Source of the DNA: Halovenus marina | GTDB lineage: Archaea; Halobacteriota; Halobacteria; Halobacteriales; Haloarculaceae | Length of the DNA: 64,000 nt | Assembly: GCF_051414115.1 (NCBI RefSeq) | Contig: NZ_JBLKNZ010000002.1 | Coordinates: forward strand, 62,001-126,000 | Direction of reading: 5' to 3' | Part shown: in pieces, positions 1 to 9,600 of the stretch | Layout of the letters: each line of letters starts with the position of its first letter | Numbering within the stretch: position 1 is the stretch's first letter | The notes under the pieces: model-generated | Told to the model about the DNA's origin: nothing | Databases searched by the model: none | Seen by the model: the letters and a program-made list of their open reading frames with translations, nothing else | Made by a program: the position numbers and the translations under genes

Positions 1-294
1 GAGAGCAGCGAGCCGATTGACGATAGTGTAGCCGACGCCGGTGATGTACTGTTCGTAGCCCTCGTCCCACTCGTTGCCGTCGACGGCTTCCAGTTCGATG
101 GCCTCGACGAGGTCTTCCTCTTCGTCGCTCAGGGACGAGTCCTCCTCGGGACGCTCTTCGAGGTCATACTCTTCGAGTTGGTAGCGAACGTTCGCTTCGA
201 CGCGCTCCCGCATCTCGGTGACGATGTCTTCGAGATGCTCGCGTTCTTCCTTGTCGAGCTGGGCCTTTCGCGGGGTCGCAGAATTCCCTTCCAT
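1..294 (-). CDS. pglX: PglX-type BREX methyltransferase, N-terminal part (runs off the window)
   Basis: Only the first 98 codons are visible, starting at an ATG at 294 and running off the left edge. The visible part is very acidic and ends with GVGYTIVNRLAAL. This resembles the N-terminal helical region before the methylase domain of BREX PglX proteins, where a similar YT-x-x-NRL-x-A stretch occurs. PglX is the site-specific adenine methyltransferase that marks host DNA in BREX. The catalytic motifs (NPPY and the SAM-binding loop) lie outside the window, so the call rests on this short N-terminus plus location: it is the next same-strand gene after brxA, brxB and two brxC genes. The gap to the upstream four-TM gene is 124 bp, so it may have its own promoter, though I see no clear TATA box. 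Confidence 0.7.
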   Translation of the reverse strand, partial: MEGNSATPRKAQLDKEEREHLEDIVTEMRERVEANVRYQLEEYDLEERPEEDSSLSDEEEDLVEAIELEAVDGNEWDEGYEQYITGVGYTIVNRLAAL

Positions 295-418
295 ATGAGA
301 TTCAGTGATGTGTGTTGCAGAGCCACGGCACTGTCTTGAAGATTTTCACCTGTCCGACGGGCTGGTGATGATATTGGATGAGTGCATCCGCTTGTTGCAG
401 ACTACAAGCCGTGAAGGA

Positions 419-1927
419 TCACGGGCTGCCGACAGAAGCAATATACTTCCCACTTCCCGGCGCGTTGCGCTCAATGCGGAGTTGGATCTCGTCGCCTTTC
501 TTAAGCTCTTCCAGATCCTCTCGCTCTGACTCCGAAACATCCGCTTCGTCGATACGCAATCGTTCGTGTCCGCTATCTTGACCGAATACGTCATTCACAT
601 AGACTTGAAATTCGCCGTGTTCGTCGGGTGGTTCAATGACCTCACACCGGTGTGTGTTCTCTGCTCTGCGAGCCTGTTCCTGCTCCCTTCTCATTTTTCG
701 CTTGTGCTCTCGTGTTCGCTCTTCTAATTCGATTTTTTCGTATGCCTGCTGTGCAATCTCCGTAGGAACATAGGTAACTTTCTCTGATGTAAACTCAAAA
801 GGGAGAGCGGAAATATCTAAATCCTCTTCCTTTAGTCTGTCAACGACACGATTGTATCGTTGAATTTGTTCAAGCGTGTCGCCGCTCCGGAGCTCTTCTA
901 AAACCTCGTCAGGTCGCAAGCTGAGTTCATCTGCCGTAGCCTTACGAGCCCTCGTATGGCTGTCGAGCTCTCGGCCCAGCCTATCAATCGCTGTTTCGAC
1001 TTCATCCTCCATTTCATTAATCGTAAACTCTTCGTGAGTGTGTGGCGGCCTCAAAGTCGTTTCATCGGTGTTGCCTGTTTTCTCGAAAAAACCCTCATCG
1101 ACCATTTGCTCAAGTAGATACTCGCTCACTTTCTCGTCAAGTACGCCCTGCATCAGGACATGTGAGTCGTCAATGGATGACGGTGATATCGTTCCTGAAC
1201 GTAATGGTCTATTGTGTTTCAGGTGCAGATCAGATAGCTGAAATGGGTCTGTCCCAACAGCGACATAGATTTTCTTCAAAAGGTCTTGCCGCGGTCGGTT
1301 AAGATCATCCCATCCGTTCTCGCTCCGAGATCGGAGGGCGTCAATACTCGGAATGTAACCCCTGAGCTTGTAGACAACAGCGCCGAGGGTAGCAATACCG
1401 AGAACAGCACCAACGATAGCAAGCGCCCCAAATTGCGGAATGATAGAGACAAAGGGTAGCAGAACTCCGAGCGCAAACAGCGTCGTTGCGAGTATCGTGA
1501 GTCCTGTGCATCCTGAGATGAGAAGGTCAAGAGTCTCAACCGTGCTGCTATACTCATCGATTGTATCTTGGATACGGTAGCGCCGTTCGTCTTCTGGGAT
1601 ATCACCCAACATTGCTGCTTCGACAGGATCGAACTGGCACTTAGCGACGACACGGGATCGATGATATGTGTACGAGAGGAACATTGTGGACACAAGCCAT
1701 ATGACCAGTCCGACTTGTGTGTAGGCGTTGTTGAAGACGCGCTCTGGAGAGAGTTGATTGCTGAAAAAAGAAGCAATTATGGGCAGAAAGAAGCCGATAA
1801 TGAAGAAGTTGGTTCGCAATAGGCTTCGGGCGTCCTCAGCTGCTGATTCGAAGTGACTCGCTCGCTCCTGAATGAATTCGAACCGAGTAATGTTACTTTC
1901 TTCAGGCGATACTCTTGAGTCCGACAT
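419..1927 (-). CDS. Four-TM membrane protein inside the BREX cluster, function unknown
   Basis: This 502-residue protein has hydrophobic segments at about residues 41-56, 71-88, 138-162 and 166-188. A soluble, highly charged C-terminal region of about 310 residues follows, with a likely coiled coil near residues 400-430 (rich in E, R and K). The last 70 residues could form a small beta-rich domain. I do not recognise a catalytic motif. It lies between brxC2 and pglX on the same strand, 304 bp downstream of brxC2, and has its own TATA-like box. A membrane protein is not one of the named core BREX subunits, so it may be an accessory or membrane-sensing partner. That role is inferred from position only. 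It could also be an unrelated gene inserted into the cluster. Confidence 0.75.
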   Translation of the reverse strand: MSDSRVSPEESNITRFEFIQERASHFESAAEDARSLLRTNFFIIGFFLPIIASFFSNQLSPERVFNNAYTQVGLVIWLVSTMFLSYTYHRSRVVAKCQFDPVEAAMLGDIPEDERRYRIQDTIDEYSSTVETLDLLISGCTGLTILATTLFALGVLLPFVSIIPQFGALAIVGAVLGIATLGAVVYKLRGYIPSIDALRSRSENGWDDLNRPRQDLLKKIYVAVGTDPFQLSDLHLKHNRPLRSGTISPSSIDDSHVLMQGVLDEKVSEYLLEQMVDEGFFEKTGNTDETTLRPPHTHEEFTINEMEDEVETAIDRLGRELDSHTRARKATADELSLRPDEVLEELRSGDTLEQIQRYNRVVDRLKEEDLDISALPFEFTSEKVTYVPTEIAQQAYEKIELEERTREHKRKMRREQEQARRAENTHRCEVIEPPDEHGEFQVYVNDVFGQDSGHERLRIDEADVSESEREDLEELKKGDEIQLRIERNAPGSGKYIASVGSP

Positions 1928-1958
1928 TAATCTCGTATCCAGTGTTACTGATGCTAGT

Positions 1959-1966
1959 TTAATATA
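1959..1966 (-). promoter_or_regulatory. TATA-like box for the four-TM gene
   Basis: TATATTAA on the minus strand is centred about 35 bp before the ATG at 1927, which fits an archaeal promoter with a leader of about 8-10 nt. It lies in the 304-bp gap 1928-2231 between brxC2 and this gene. I see no other feature in that gap. It suggests that the four-TM gene, and possibly pglX, are transcribed separately from brxA-C-B-C2. Confidence 0.5.
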
Positions 1967-2231
1967 GGTGCTGACCCGTTGCGAGTCTCGTTAGAACAAG
2001 TCGGAAGACCGTGTCTCCATACGCGCTCCCTCGAATAAAGCTAGTTCCTTTCCCTTGTCTGTTGGTTCGTTCAAAATCCGTCGCGCAGCTTGGGTTTGGA
2101 AATCTCTTCTTTCGTCCAACTCTGATCATGGGTATCGATATACTGCCTGATGGATGAAGGATTGATTGGATGATTCGTCCTACAAATACCGGGATCGGTT
2201 CGAAGTGAATTCGAAAAACGATTGGCGTAAT

Positions 2232-5200
2232 CTAATCAGGTTTCTCGACCAGCACGACCGATCCATCCTCAAGCTCGTCTATCGTCTCTTGGATCGGTCG
2301 CAGTTGCTCGTCTACCCCTTCTAGCAGCCGGTCGGCCGCCTCGATCAGTCCACCCGCGCGTTCGTCGCTCGGTGGACTTTCAGTCTTTACTGCGGCCAAG
2401 ACCTCGTCGGTCGTCTCGTGGTCGGGATACTTGGCCTGTAGTTCGTCCGCAAGATCTGCTAGCCGCTCGTCGACTCTGAACGGGTCTTCAGCCTCTTCGA
2501 GAAGCCGCTGTACTTCGTCGACACTGGGTGGCTGTGAGCGAGTAAGCGTCTCCTGTACGTCGCTCGTCGTCGGGTGCGTAGGATACCCTTCTTCCAGTCG
2601 TTTCGACGCGTCCTGGAGCTGTGACCACAGGCTCGCGCTCCCTTCGATCGATTCGAGCAGGTGTCGAGCCGCCGCGTACCGTTCGGCCTGCTGGATAACT
2701 GCTGGATTGACGAGTTCTTCCTCGGAGAACGAGCCTCCCTCCCACGCTGTTTCGAAGAGATCGTACAGGTCGTCGATCGTCACACCCCCGAATTCGACGG
2801 AGACGCGGTCGGCGATTTCCTTGCTGCTCCCGTCGTGGGCGTAGAGCCACGTAACGAGACTGGAGACGACGTTCTCAGGCCCCTCGTCAGTTGGCGTCTC
2901 ACCGGTGATGCGCTCGTACTGCTCCCGAACGACGCGCTGCCTGTGGGCGTCACCCTCGTCTATCTTCGCCCGAAGTTCCCCGGCGTCGGGCACCTCATTA
3001 CCGCTGGCAATGCCCTGCATGTCGCCAGTGACGTCAGCACCGGGATGGAGGCGCTGCATCTCGGCCGTCCGCTCGCTGAACCGTTCCCACAGCGTCTTGC
3101 CGTCCTCGTTCGGCCGGAACAGCTCTCTCGCGCGAGCGAATCGTTCGGCCTGTCGCTCGACCGCGTCGGTCGCGAAGTCCTCGGTCTCGAGCGCCTCACC
3201 ACCGAGCGCCGGTTCGAGGGCGTCCTCAAGGTCGTCCAGCGACGCACCTTCACCAAACTCTCTGCTGACACCCCGAAGGACGCGTTTCACGAGGACGCTA
3301 TTCTCGTCGACCCACTCCGCTAGCTCCGAGAGCCACGCATCCGGGTCGCTACCCTCCGGTGATTCGCTCATAAGCATCCGGACTGTCTCCCGAATCTGGT
3401 CGGGATCGATGCCGTCCAGCGACTCGAATCGAATCTGTAGACCGGTCAGATTCGTCTTGTTCCTGACCGCCCGTCCGATCTCCTCGGGCTCGGTGATGTA
3501 CTCGTCGTCGCGGCGGAGAGCGATCTCGTTGGCCGTGGCGAGCGTGATCAGCAGCGCCGCGATGGACTCCCGTGGCGTCCCGCGGTATTTGCCCCCGCGC
3601 TGGACGGTCTGAGCGAGCAAGTCCTCACCGCGGAGCGATTGCGTGTTCTCGTAGTCGTCGAGGAACTCCTGACACCAACCGTCCGTGAGTTCCGATCTGT
3701 CGGTATCCACGCCGAGCGTGACGGCATCCTCGCTCGACAGCGGCCAGTCGTCAACACCGCGGAAGAACCGCGCCATCTGCTTGGCGTCGTCGACCTCGGT
3801 GATCCCGTTCATCAAAGCGTGCCTCGTCCGGCCGAACACCGACTGCACCTGATTGGTCACGACCTGCTCGAACACGTCGCCGTAACGACCCCTCGTGTCG
3901 CCGGTTCGGACGTAGACGTCGGCCTCGTCGAGCTGGTCGCGCACCGTCGATTCGAGCGCACGCTGAGCGTCGCGGTGGTCGGACTCCAAGTCCGGATAGG
4001 TCTCCGTCTCCTCCGAGAGGACTTCCTGCATCCCCATCACGTCCCGCAGACGCTCGACCGTGGACTCCGAGATCTCCACGGCCACGAGGACGTGTTCGCC
4101 CCCGTCCTGTCCCCCGTTGGTCGACTGCCACGCATCCAACTGATCGGCCACCGTGTCGGGGCGGTCGGCGACCAGCCGGACGCGAATAGCATCGAACTTC
4201 GGCGTGGGAGCCCGCTCGATCGGATCGAGAACGGAGTAATCGAACCGGAGCGGCACGCGGCGCTCGCCGTCGAGGTCGACCTCGTGTCGACTGCCAGCCG
4301 AGAGGAGGTGGTCACTCCCCTCCTGCAGGTACGTCTCCAGCTTGGCCGACAGGCGATGCGACGAAATCTGTTGGGCACGTGTCTTCGCCCGCGTCAGGAT
4401 GTCCTCCTGCTCCTCGGAGACGAGCAGGTACTCTTCGTCACCTCGGTCGCTCGTCTCGGTCAGCACCTTTCTGTCCTCGACGAGGTCGGCCAGTGCCGAC
4501 TCGACATCGTCTTGGACTTCTTCGAGTGATGCGTCGGTCGATTCCACCATCAGTCGGGCAAGGTTCGCCGGCGTGGATGGCACCTCCGAGCGCACCTGAT
4601 TCAGGAGGTACAGCGCCTTCGCGACCCGCACCGAGAACGCGTCTTCCTCCCCGCCTGCGGATGGGACGAGCTTGTTCTCGACCATCTCCTGCACCCACAG
4701 CGGGACGTACGTTGTCTCCTCGACCAGCAGGTCGTACAACTCGTCCCATGTGACGAGGGCGCCGACGGATTTCTCGCCCCACTCGAACCGCGTGAACAAC
4801 GACCGAACGAGGATGAGCAGGGCTCGCCCCTGCACGTACTCCTCCTCGGTCACGCGGCCACGCGGCATCAGCTGCTGGATAACCGTGCGCAACAGTCCGA
4901 GGTCGTACTCGCGGAACGGGTACGACTCGATTGCATCGGGATCCGCGCCCGTGATGTCCGCGTACGTATCGAGCGTGAGGTCGGGAAGCTCTTGAATCGC
5001 CGCGTCGACCGCCTGCTCGCCGTTGCCGTCCTTCTGGAGCCATCGTTTGCGGACGATGATTTCGGTGTCGGCCCCCTCCAGCGGCTCCTGCTCGCCCCAC
5101 CACGGTTCGTCGGTGACGTCGGAGTCCTCGAACTCCCCGTGGATGCGATCGAAGGGATACTGGCCCGTCCCGACGATGGGTGGGTTCGGCCCCGTCGCGG

Positions 5201-6074
5201 GGTTGGTCAGGGCCTCCATCGTCTCTTGGAACTCCCGATAGCGGTGGCGGCCGTCGCCGATGAACAGCGCCACCTCGTCGAGGCCGATCAGCAGCTCCGT
5301 CTCTGTCTCGGGCGTACTCAGGGCCGCTTGTGCCGCTTCGACCCGGTCGACGAGTTCGTCCGGGTCGAATTCGTCCGGGTCGACCTCCTCAATCGCAGTA
5401 TCGATCGACTGCTTCACCTCGTCGCTGGAGCGATACGGCGAGTCGTCGAGTGTGGGAACGGCCCCGTAGAGCCAGCTCCGCAGCGAGGCCCGCTCGTCGT
5501 ACACTTCGTCGAACGTTCGCCCGTCGTATTCGATCTCCTGCAGTTGCTCCCAGCAGTCGCCGTGGTTCATGTCCAGCTGCCACGCCCATTCGAGCAGCCA
5601 GTTCGGATCGGTCGGATACCCGAGTTCGCGGCCGATGGCCTCGTAGATGAGGTAGGGGAGTGGCGGCTCCTGTGACGCGTCTCTGTTGAGGAGGTTGAGG
5701 AACACCGGCTTCAGGCGGTCGACGTGGGAGTCGGCGATGCTCTGTCTGAACGACTGGAACCCCGGCCACCGACTTGCCAGCTCTTCACCGAGGTCAGCGA
5801 ACTCCGACTCAGTATCGGCGGCGAATCCGGCGAGCTTCAGGAGGTGGGTCTTTCCCGACCCGAACGTGGCGGAGATGTAGAGGAAGCGTGGCTCCTCCTG
5901 TGGGTACTTGTCGACGAGGTTGCCGAGCGTAGTGAGGACGCTCCGTGCGCTGTCGGTCTCGTAGAACTCGCGGACGTCGTTCTCGGCCTGCGCTCTGGCA
6001 TTAACCTTTTGGACTTCCTCGAGTTCGCGGGTCGGTGACTGCTGGAAGATGTCGTGGATTCGGTGGTCGCTCAT
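2232..6074 (-). CDS. brxC: BrxC-like P-loop ATPase, second copy
   Basis: This 1280-residue protein has a Walker A motif ATFGSGKTH at about residues 69-77 and a Walker B-like LLIGLDEVALFIG near residue 270. A long helical, acidic C-terminal part follows. The size and motif layout match BrxC/PglY ATPases (DUF499-type) of BREX systems, which are essential for defence and methylation in characterised types. The start ATG overlaps the stop of brxB in an ATGA, indicating translational coupling. It differs from the other BrxC-like gene at 6649-10359 in sequence around the P-loop, so the two are diverged paralogues rather than a recent duplication. Two brxC genes are described for BREX type 5 of Halobacteria. 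Long reading frames on the opposite strand here are GC-rich shadows. Confidence 0.88.
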   Translation of the reverse strand: MSDHRIHDIFQQSPTRELEEVQKVNARAQAENDVREFYETDSARSVLTTLGNLVDKYPQEEPRFLYISATFGSGKTHLLKLAGFAADTESEFADLGEELASRWPGFQSFRQSIADSHVDRLKPVFLNLLNRDASQEPPLPYLIYEAIGRELGYPTDPNWLLEWAWQLDMNHGDCWEQLQEIEYDGRTFDEVYDERASLRSWLYGAVPTLDDSPYRSSDEVKQSIDTAIEEVDPDEFDPDELVDRVEAAQAALSTPETETELLIGLDEVALFIGDGRHRYREFQETMEALTNPATGPNPPIVGTGQYPFDRIHGEFEDSDVTDEPWWGEQEPLEGADTEIIVRKRWLQKDGNGEQAVDAAIQELPDLTLDTYADITGADPDAIESYPFREYDLGLLRTVIQQLMPRGRVTEEEYVQGRALLILVRSLFTRFEWGEKSVGALVTWDELYDLLVEETTYVPLWVQEMVENKLVPSAGGEEDAFSVRVAKALYLLNQVRSEVPSTPANLARLMVESTDASLEEVQDDVESALADLVEDRKVLTETSDRGDEEYLLVSEEQEDILTRAKTRAQQISSHRLSAKLETYLQEGSDHLLSAGSRHEVDLDGERRVPLRFDYSVLDPIERAPTPKFDAIRVRLVADRPDTVADQLDAWQSTNGGQDGGEHVLVAVEISESTVERLRDVMGMQEVLSEETETYPDLESDHRDAQRALESTVRDQLDEADVYVRTGDTRGRYGDVFEQVVTNQVQSVFGRTRHALMNGITEVDDAKQMARFFRGVDDWPLSSEDAVTLGVDTDRSELTDGWCQEFLDDYENTQSLRGEDLLAQTVQRGGKYRGTPRESIAALLITLATANEIALRRDDEYITEPEEIGRAVRNKTNLTGLQIRFESLDGIDPDQIRETVRMLMSESPEGSDPDAWLSELAEWVDENSVLVKRVLRGVSREFGEGASLDDLEDALEPALGGEALETEDFATDAVERQAERFARARELFRPNEDGKTLWERFSERTAEMQRLHPGADVTGDMQGIASGNEVPDAGELRAKIDEGDAHRQRVVREQYERITGETPTDEGPENVVSSLVTWLYAHDGSSKEIADRVSVEFGGVTIDDLYDLFETAWEGGSFSEEELVNPAVIQQAERYAAARHLLESIEGSASLWSQLQDASKRLEEGYPTHPTTSDVQETLTRSQPPSVDEVQRLLEEAEDPFRVDERLADLADELQAKYPDHETTDEVLAAVKTESPPSDERAGGLIEAADRLLEGVDEQLRPIQETIDELEDGSVVLVEKPD

Positions 6075-6652
6075 TGGAGATGCACCTCCTCGATGCGGCC
6101 GTCGATCTGGTGGGCCGGGTAGTAGTTGCGTGATTCCTCGCCGAAGAAGCTCAGCTTCCCGCCGACGATGTCCCCGGGGAACGGGATGCCGATCGTCGAC
6201 TGGACGTTGCGGCGGTCGAGTTCGTCGAGCAACTCTGAGGCCCGCGTGAAGGGATAGAGACTGCCGAGATGGGTCAGGATGACCACGTGTCGCTGCTGGT
6301 CGGGTGAGGCGATTTCTTCGACCATGACCTCGACCAACTCTTCAGCGAGTCGGTCTTGCATCGTGTCTTCGATCGTCGCTGGCTCGGCTTCCTCACCGAG
6401 GTCAACTGCGAGGTCGAACACGTCGGTCTCCACGAGCAACTCGTCAAGTCGGAGGACTTGCACGGTTCCGTCCTCCGGGAACCCCTCGGTATCGTGTGGG
6501 TTGTCCGCCCACTTGACGAGGCGGTCAGCGACGCGTCGCTCGTATTTCGGCTGAACGGGGACGATCACGAACGGGTTCCGAATGCCGCGACGCCCGTCCG
6601 CGAATCGGGCGAGCCGATCCTTGAAGTCGTGGAGCGGTCGCTTGCTCGTCAT
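6071..6652 (-). CDS. brxB: BrxB-like BREX protein (DUF1788 type)
   Basis: The 193-residue size and the order between two brxC genes fit BrxB (DUF1788). The N-terminus MTSKRPLHDFKDRL and the central VVILTHLGSLYPFTRASELL followed by the GIPFPGDIVGGKLSFFG stretch match my recollection of this family, in which a strand-helix region ends in a conserved FPG-type loop. The biochemical role of BrxB is not established; it is a core component in several BREX types. The ATG overlaps the brxC1 stop (ATGA at 6649-6652), and its own stop overlaps the start of brxC2 (6071-6074), so all are probably one translation unit. Confidence 0.85.
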   Translation of the reverse strand: MTSKRPLHDFKDRLARFADGRRGIRNPFVIVPVQPKYERRVADRLVKWADNPHDTEGFPEDGTVQVLRLDELLVETDVFDLAVDLGEEAEPATIEDTMQDRLAEELVEVMVEEIASPDQQRHVVILTHLGSLYPFTRASELLDELDRRNVQSTIGIPFPGDIVGGKLSFFGEESRNYYPAHQIDGRIEEVHLQ

Positions 6653-9600
6653 CGGACGATCACCCCCGTCTCCGTCCGCTCGATACTGAGATCGCGCCGT
6701 TCGGCTAATCGCTCGAGTTCAGCGTCCAGCGACTCTCGATCCGACGGGAGGACGCCGACTGCAGTGACCTCCGACGGCCGTTGGTCGCCGACGACCGTCT
6801 GTAACTCTTCGAACGTGGCCCGCAGTTCGCTGATCTCACTGCCCGTGACCACGCGGAGTGGCTCCGTGTCGACCAGCGTGTCCGTCGCGCGAATGAAGGC
6901 ATCCGCTTCAGTCCCCGTTGTACCGCCAGTCACGGTGCCGACGGCCTCCGAGATGTCCTCGTACCACGACACAGCACGGCGAAGCGGCGTGATGTATTCG
7001 TTCTCGAAGGCAGGGCGGACGTTCGATCCGAATTCGCTCGGCGGTCGTATCCACGGGTGGTCATCGAGTTCGCGAACGAGTGTGTCCACGTCAGTCGAGT
7101 TCTGGAACGTCTGCCATGCGTTCTCGATGGCGTCGTCCAAGGACGGCGAGACAGTGCGGGCATCGTTGAACCTGTCCCATCCGTCGTGTGTCCACCACTC
7201 GTCGTCGTACTCCGCGATATTGTCTCGAAGTTTCCGGCTGGCAGTTTCGCACTCGTCGGTCAGCCAGTCGAAGGACTGTCGAGCGAGAGTGAGCTGGGCG
7301 TCGAGTTGTGCAAGTGCCGGCAGGCGGAGGTTCCACACCTCCTTGGCATCGTCGTACCACTCTTGGGCATCGTTGGTGGCTTCGACGACCCGCTGCCAGT
7401 CGGTATCGCGGGACTTGACGGCCTCGTGGCGGTCGTTGGCGTCCTGTTGTTTGTCCTTGAGAGCGTCGACGAACGAGTCGAGCAGACCCTGAACGTGCGG
7501 CGTCTGGACGTCGCTTTCTGCGACCAGTTGCACGTCCTCGATGAGGCTTCCGAGGCGGCTGGCCAGCGTGTCGTTCGCGGACTGGAGCCTGACCATCCCG
7601 TCCGGGATCGTCTCCGTCGAGTCGATGAAGCCACCGGCCTCGAGTGCCTCGCGGACACCACTCCCTCCTGCAATCTTGAGGCGCGTGGTCGTCAACTCGT
7701 TTAGATCAATAACCGAATCGAGTTCGAGCGAGTCCCCCGTCTCGTCGACGGGGAGGAAGTCCCCCTTGCGACAGAGTCCCCAGATGATGGCGCACAACGC
7801 TGGCCGGGCATCGCCATACACTGCGAGTTCGGAGGTCTTTTCGCGTTGCTGTTCTTCTTTCTCTACGATTCCGTCAAGAATCTTGATCATCGCGAGACTA
7901 CCGTCGCTCTGCTTCAATTGCTGGCCGGTGAATGCCCGCACGTTGTTCTGGATGGAACCGCCGTGGGTCTCCGGATCTTCGGTGGCAACCTCGATCTGTT
8001 GGGCCCATGCGGGCAGCGGGTCTTGGGCCGAGAGTCCTCGGAGTTCCTGTAGGTGTTCATCACCGATCTGCAGCATAACGGGGTGGAAGTCGTCGGGATA
8101 GCGAACGTCGACGAACTCTTCGACCGCCGAGGCCAGTCCACGAAGGTCAGTCCGATCCTTGACGGCAAACGAGCCGCTCTTGAGTGCCTCAACGAGCTTG
8201 CTTCGGACGCGAGTCGCCCGCTCGGAGAGGTCGCGTTCCACGGACTTCGGGAGTGTGTGATCGCCGACGGCGGCCCTGAGCGACCACCACTCGATGAGGT
8301 TGTCGCGGAGATCGTCGAGACCGTCCTCGCTGATCGTCCATTCGAGTGGGTTGCCATCATAGTCGACCTCCGATACCTCGGGTGACAGCCCCTCGATGGC
8401 GACCTCGACATCGAGTGCGTCGCCGGCCTCGACGGTCGTGTCGAACGCGTTGCCGTCAACGCTGAACTCGTATCGAACAGGGTACTGCTCCCCAGTGTCG
8501 GCGTACTCGACAGACGTCGGGAGCGAGAGATCGCGGACAACATCGTCCCAGAGGTAGCTGTCGACGGACTCGATGATGGCATCCCAGTCGGGATCGTCGA
8601 GGTTCTGTTCGGCGGCCTCGATGATTTCCCGCTCCTCCGGGTGGGTGAAGGCGTACTTCGGCCCGGTTTCATCGTGCGTCGGCCGGATGAACTTCCGGAG
8701 ACGCTGGAGAGAATCCTCGACTCGGTTCTCCATCTGGAACTGGGTCGGGCCGTCGAGGTCACTTAGGATGGCCACCGCGAGATTCCGCTCGGACATCGGA
8801 ATCGTCTCGGGAACGTGCTGGAGAAGCAGGACGGCCTTCGCAACATCCACGTCGATCTTCTCCAGCTCGCCCTGCCGGTGTTGCTCCTCGATCTCCTCGA
8901 TGACCGCGACGTCCTGCGGCGTTATGTCTTCGAGTTCCGGTTCGATGAGGTCGTAGAAGTCGACCAGCGAAACGAGGTGTGCCTCCTCGCCGGCCTCCAT
9001 CCACTCCTGCAGAAGGCCGTGGACGAGGGCCAGAATGGCACGTGCCGTCCCCGAGAAGATCGACTTGGCGGGATCGCGGGCCTCTTGCCGGAGGTTCGAG
9101 AGAATCTCGAGGAAGAGCGCTGGCTGATATGGCAGGAACGGGTAGAAGTCGAGGAGTCGCTCGTGGTCGATGTCGTCCAGCGGCGGTTCGGTGTTTTGCT
9201 CGATGCCCGAATACACGAGTAGCGTCTCCGGCTCGTTGCTGGTGCGTTCGAGAATGCGTTCCGTCGCCCGTCTGCCGTCCTCGGTCTTCTTGAGCAGCCG
9301 CTCGGTCGAGATCTCCCCGACGTGTCTGCTCGGGAGTCCGAACCGGTGCGGGAACCGATCCTTGACGATGCTGAAGTCGGCACCGCGGGCCGCGAACTGC
9401 GGTTGGACGTCCTCGATCTTGGCCTGTGCGGTCGCCACCAACTGGATGTCGCCGTCGCCGACCTCGTCGACACTCTCCGCGAGCGTCTGCAGTTCGGTCA
9501 GGCGGTCGAAGTCGGTTCCGATGAACAGACTCACCTCGTCAAGCAACAGGACGAGTTTGACTGGCCGCCCGAGTTCGTCTTCCCGGTCGCTTCGCAGCTG

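Noticed and set aside
2661..5675. Several plus-strand frames of 70-296 codons opposite brxC2
   Set aside because: They lie antisense to an intact, clearly recognisable gene and have the R/H/V-rich composition of GC-rich antisense shadows, not the acidic composition of haloarchaeal proteins.
6356..7492. A 378-codon plus-strand frame opposite brxB/brxC1
   Set aside because: It is antisense to two genes with strong motifs and is rich in S and R with no recognisable domain.
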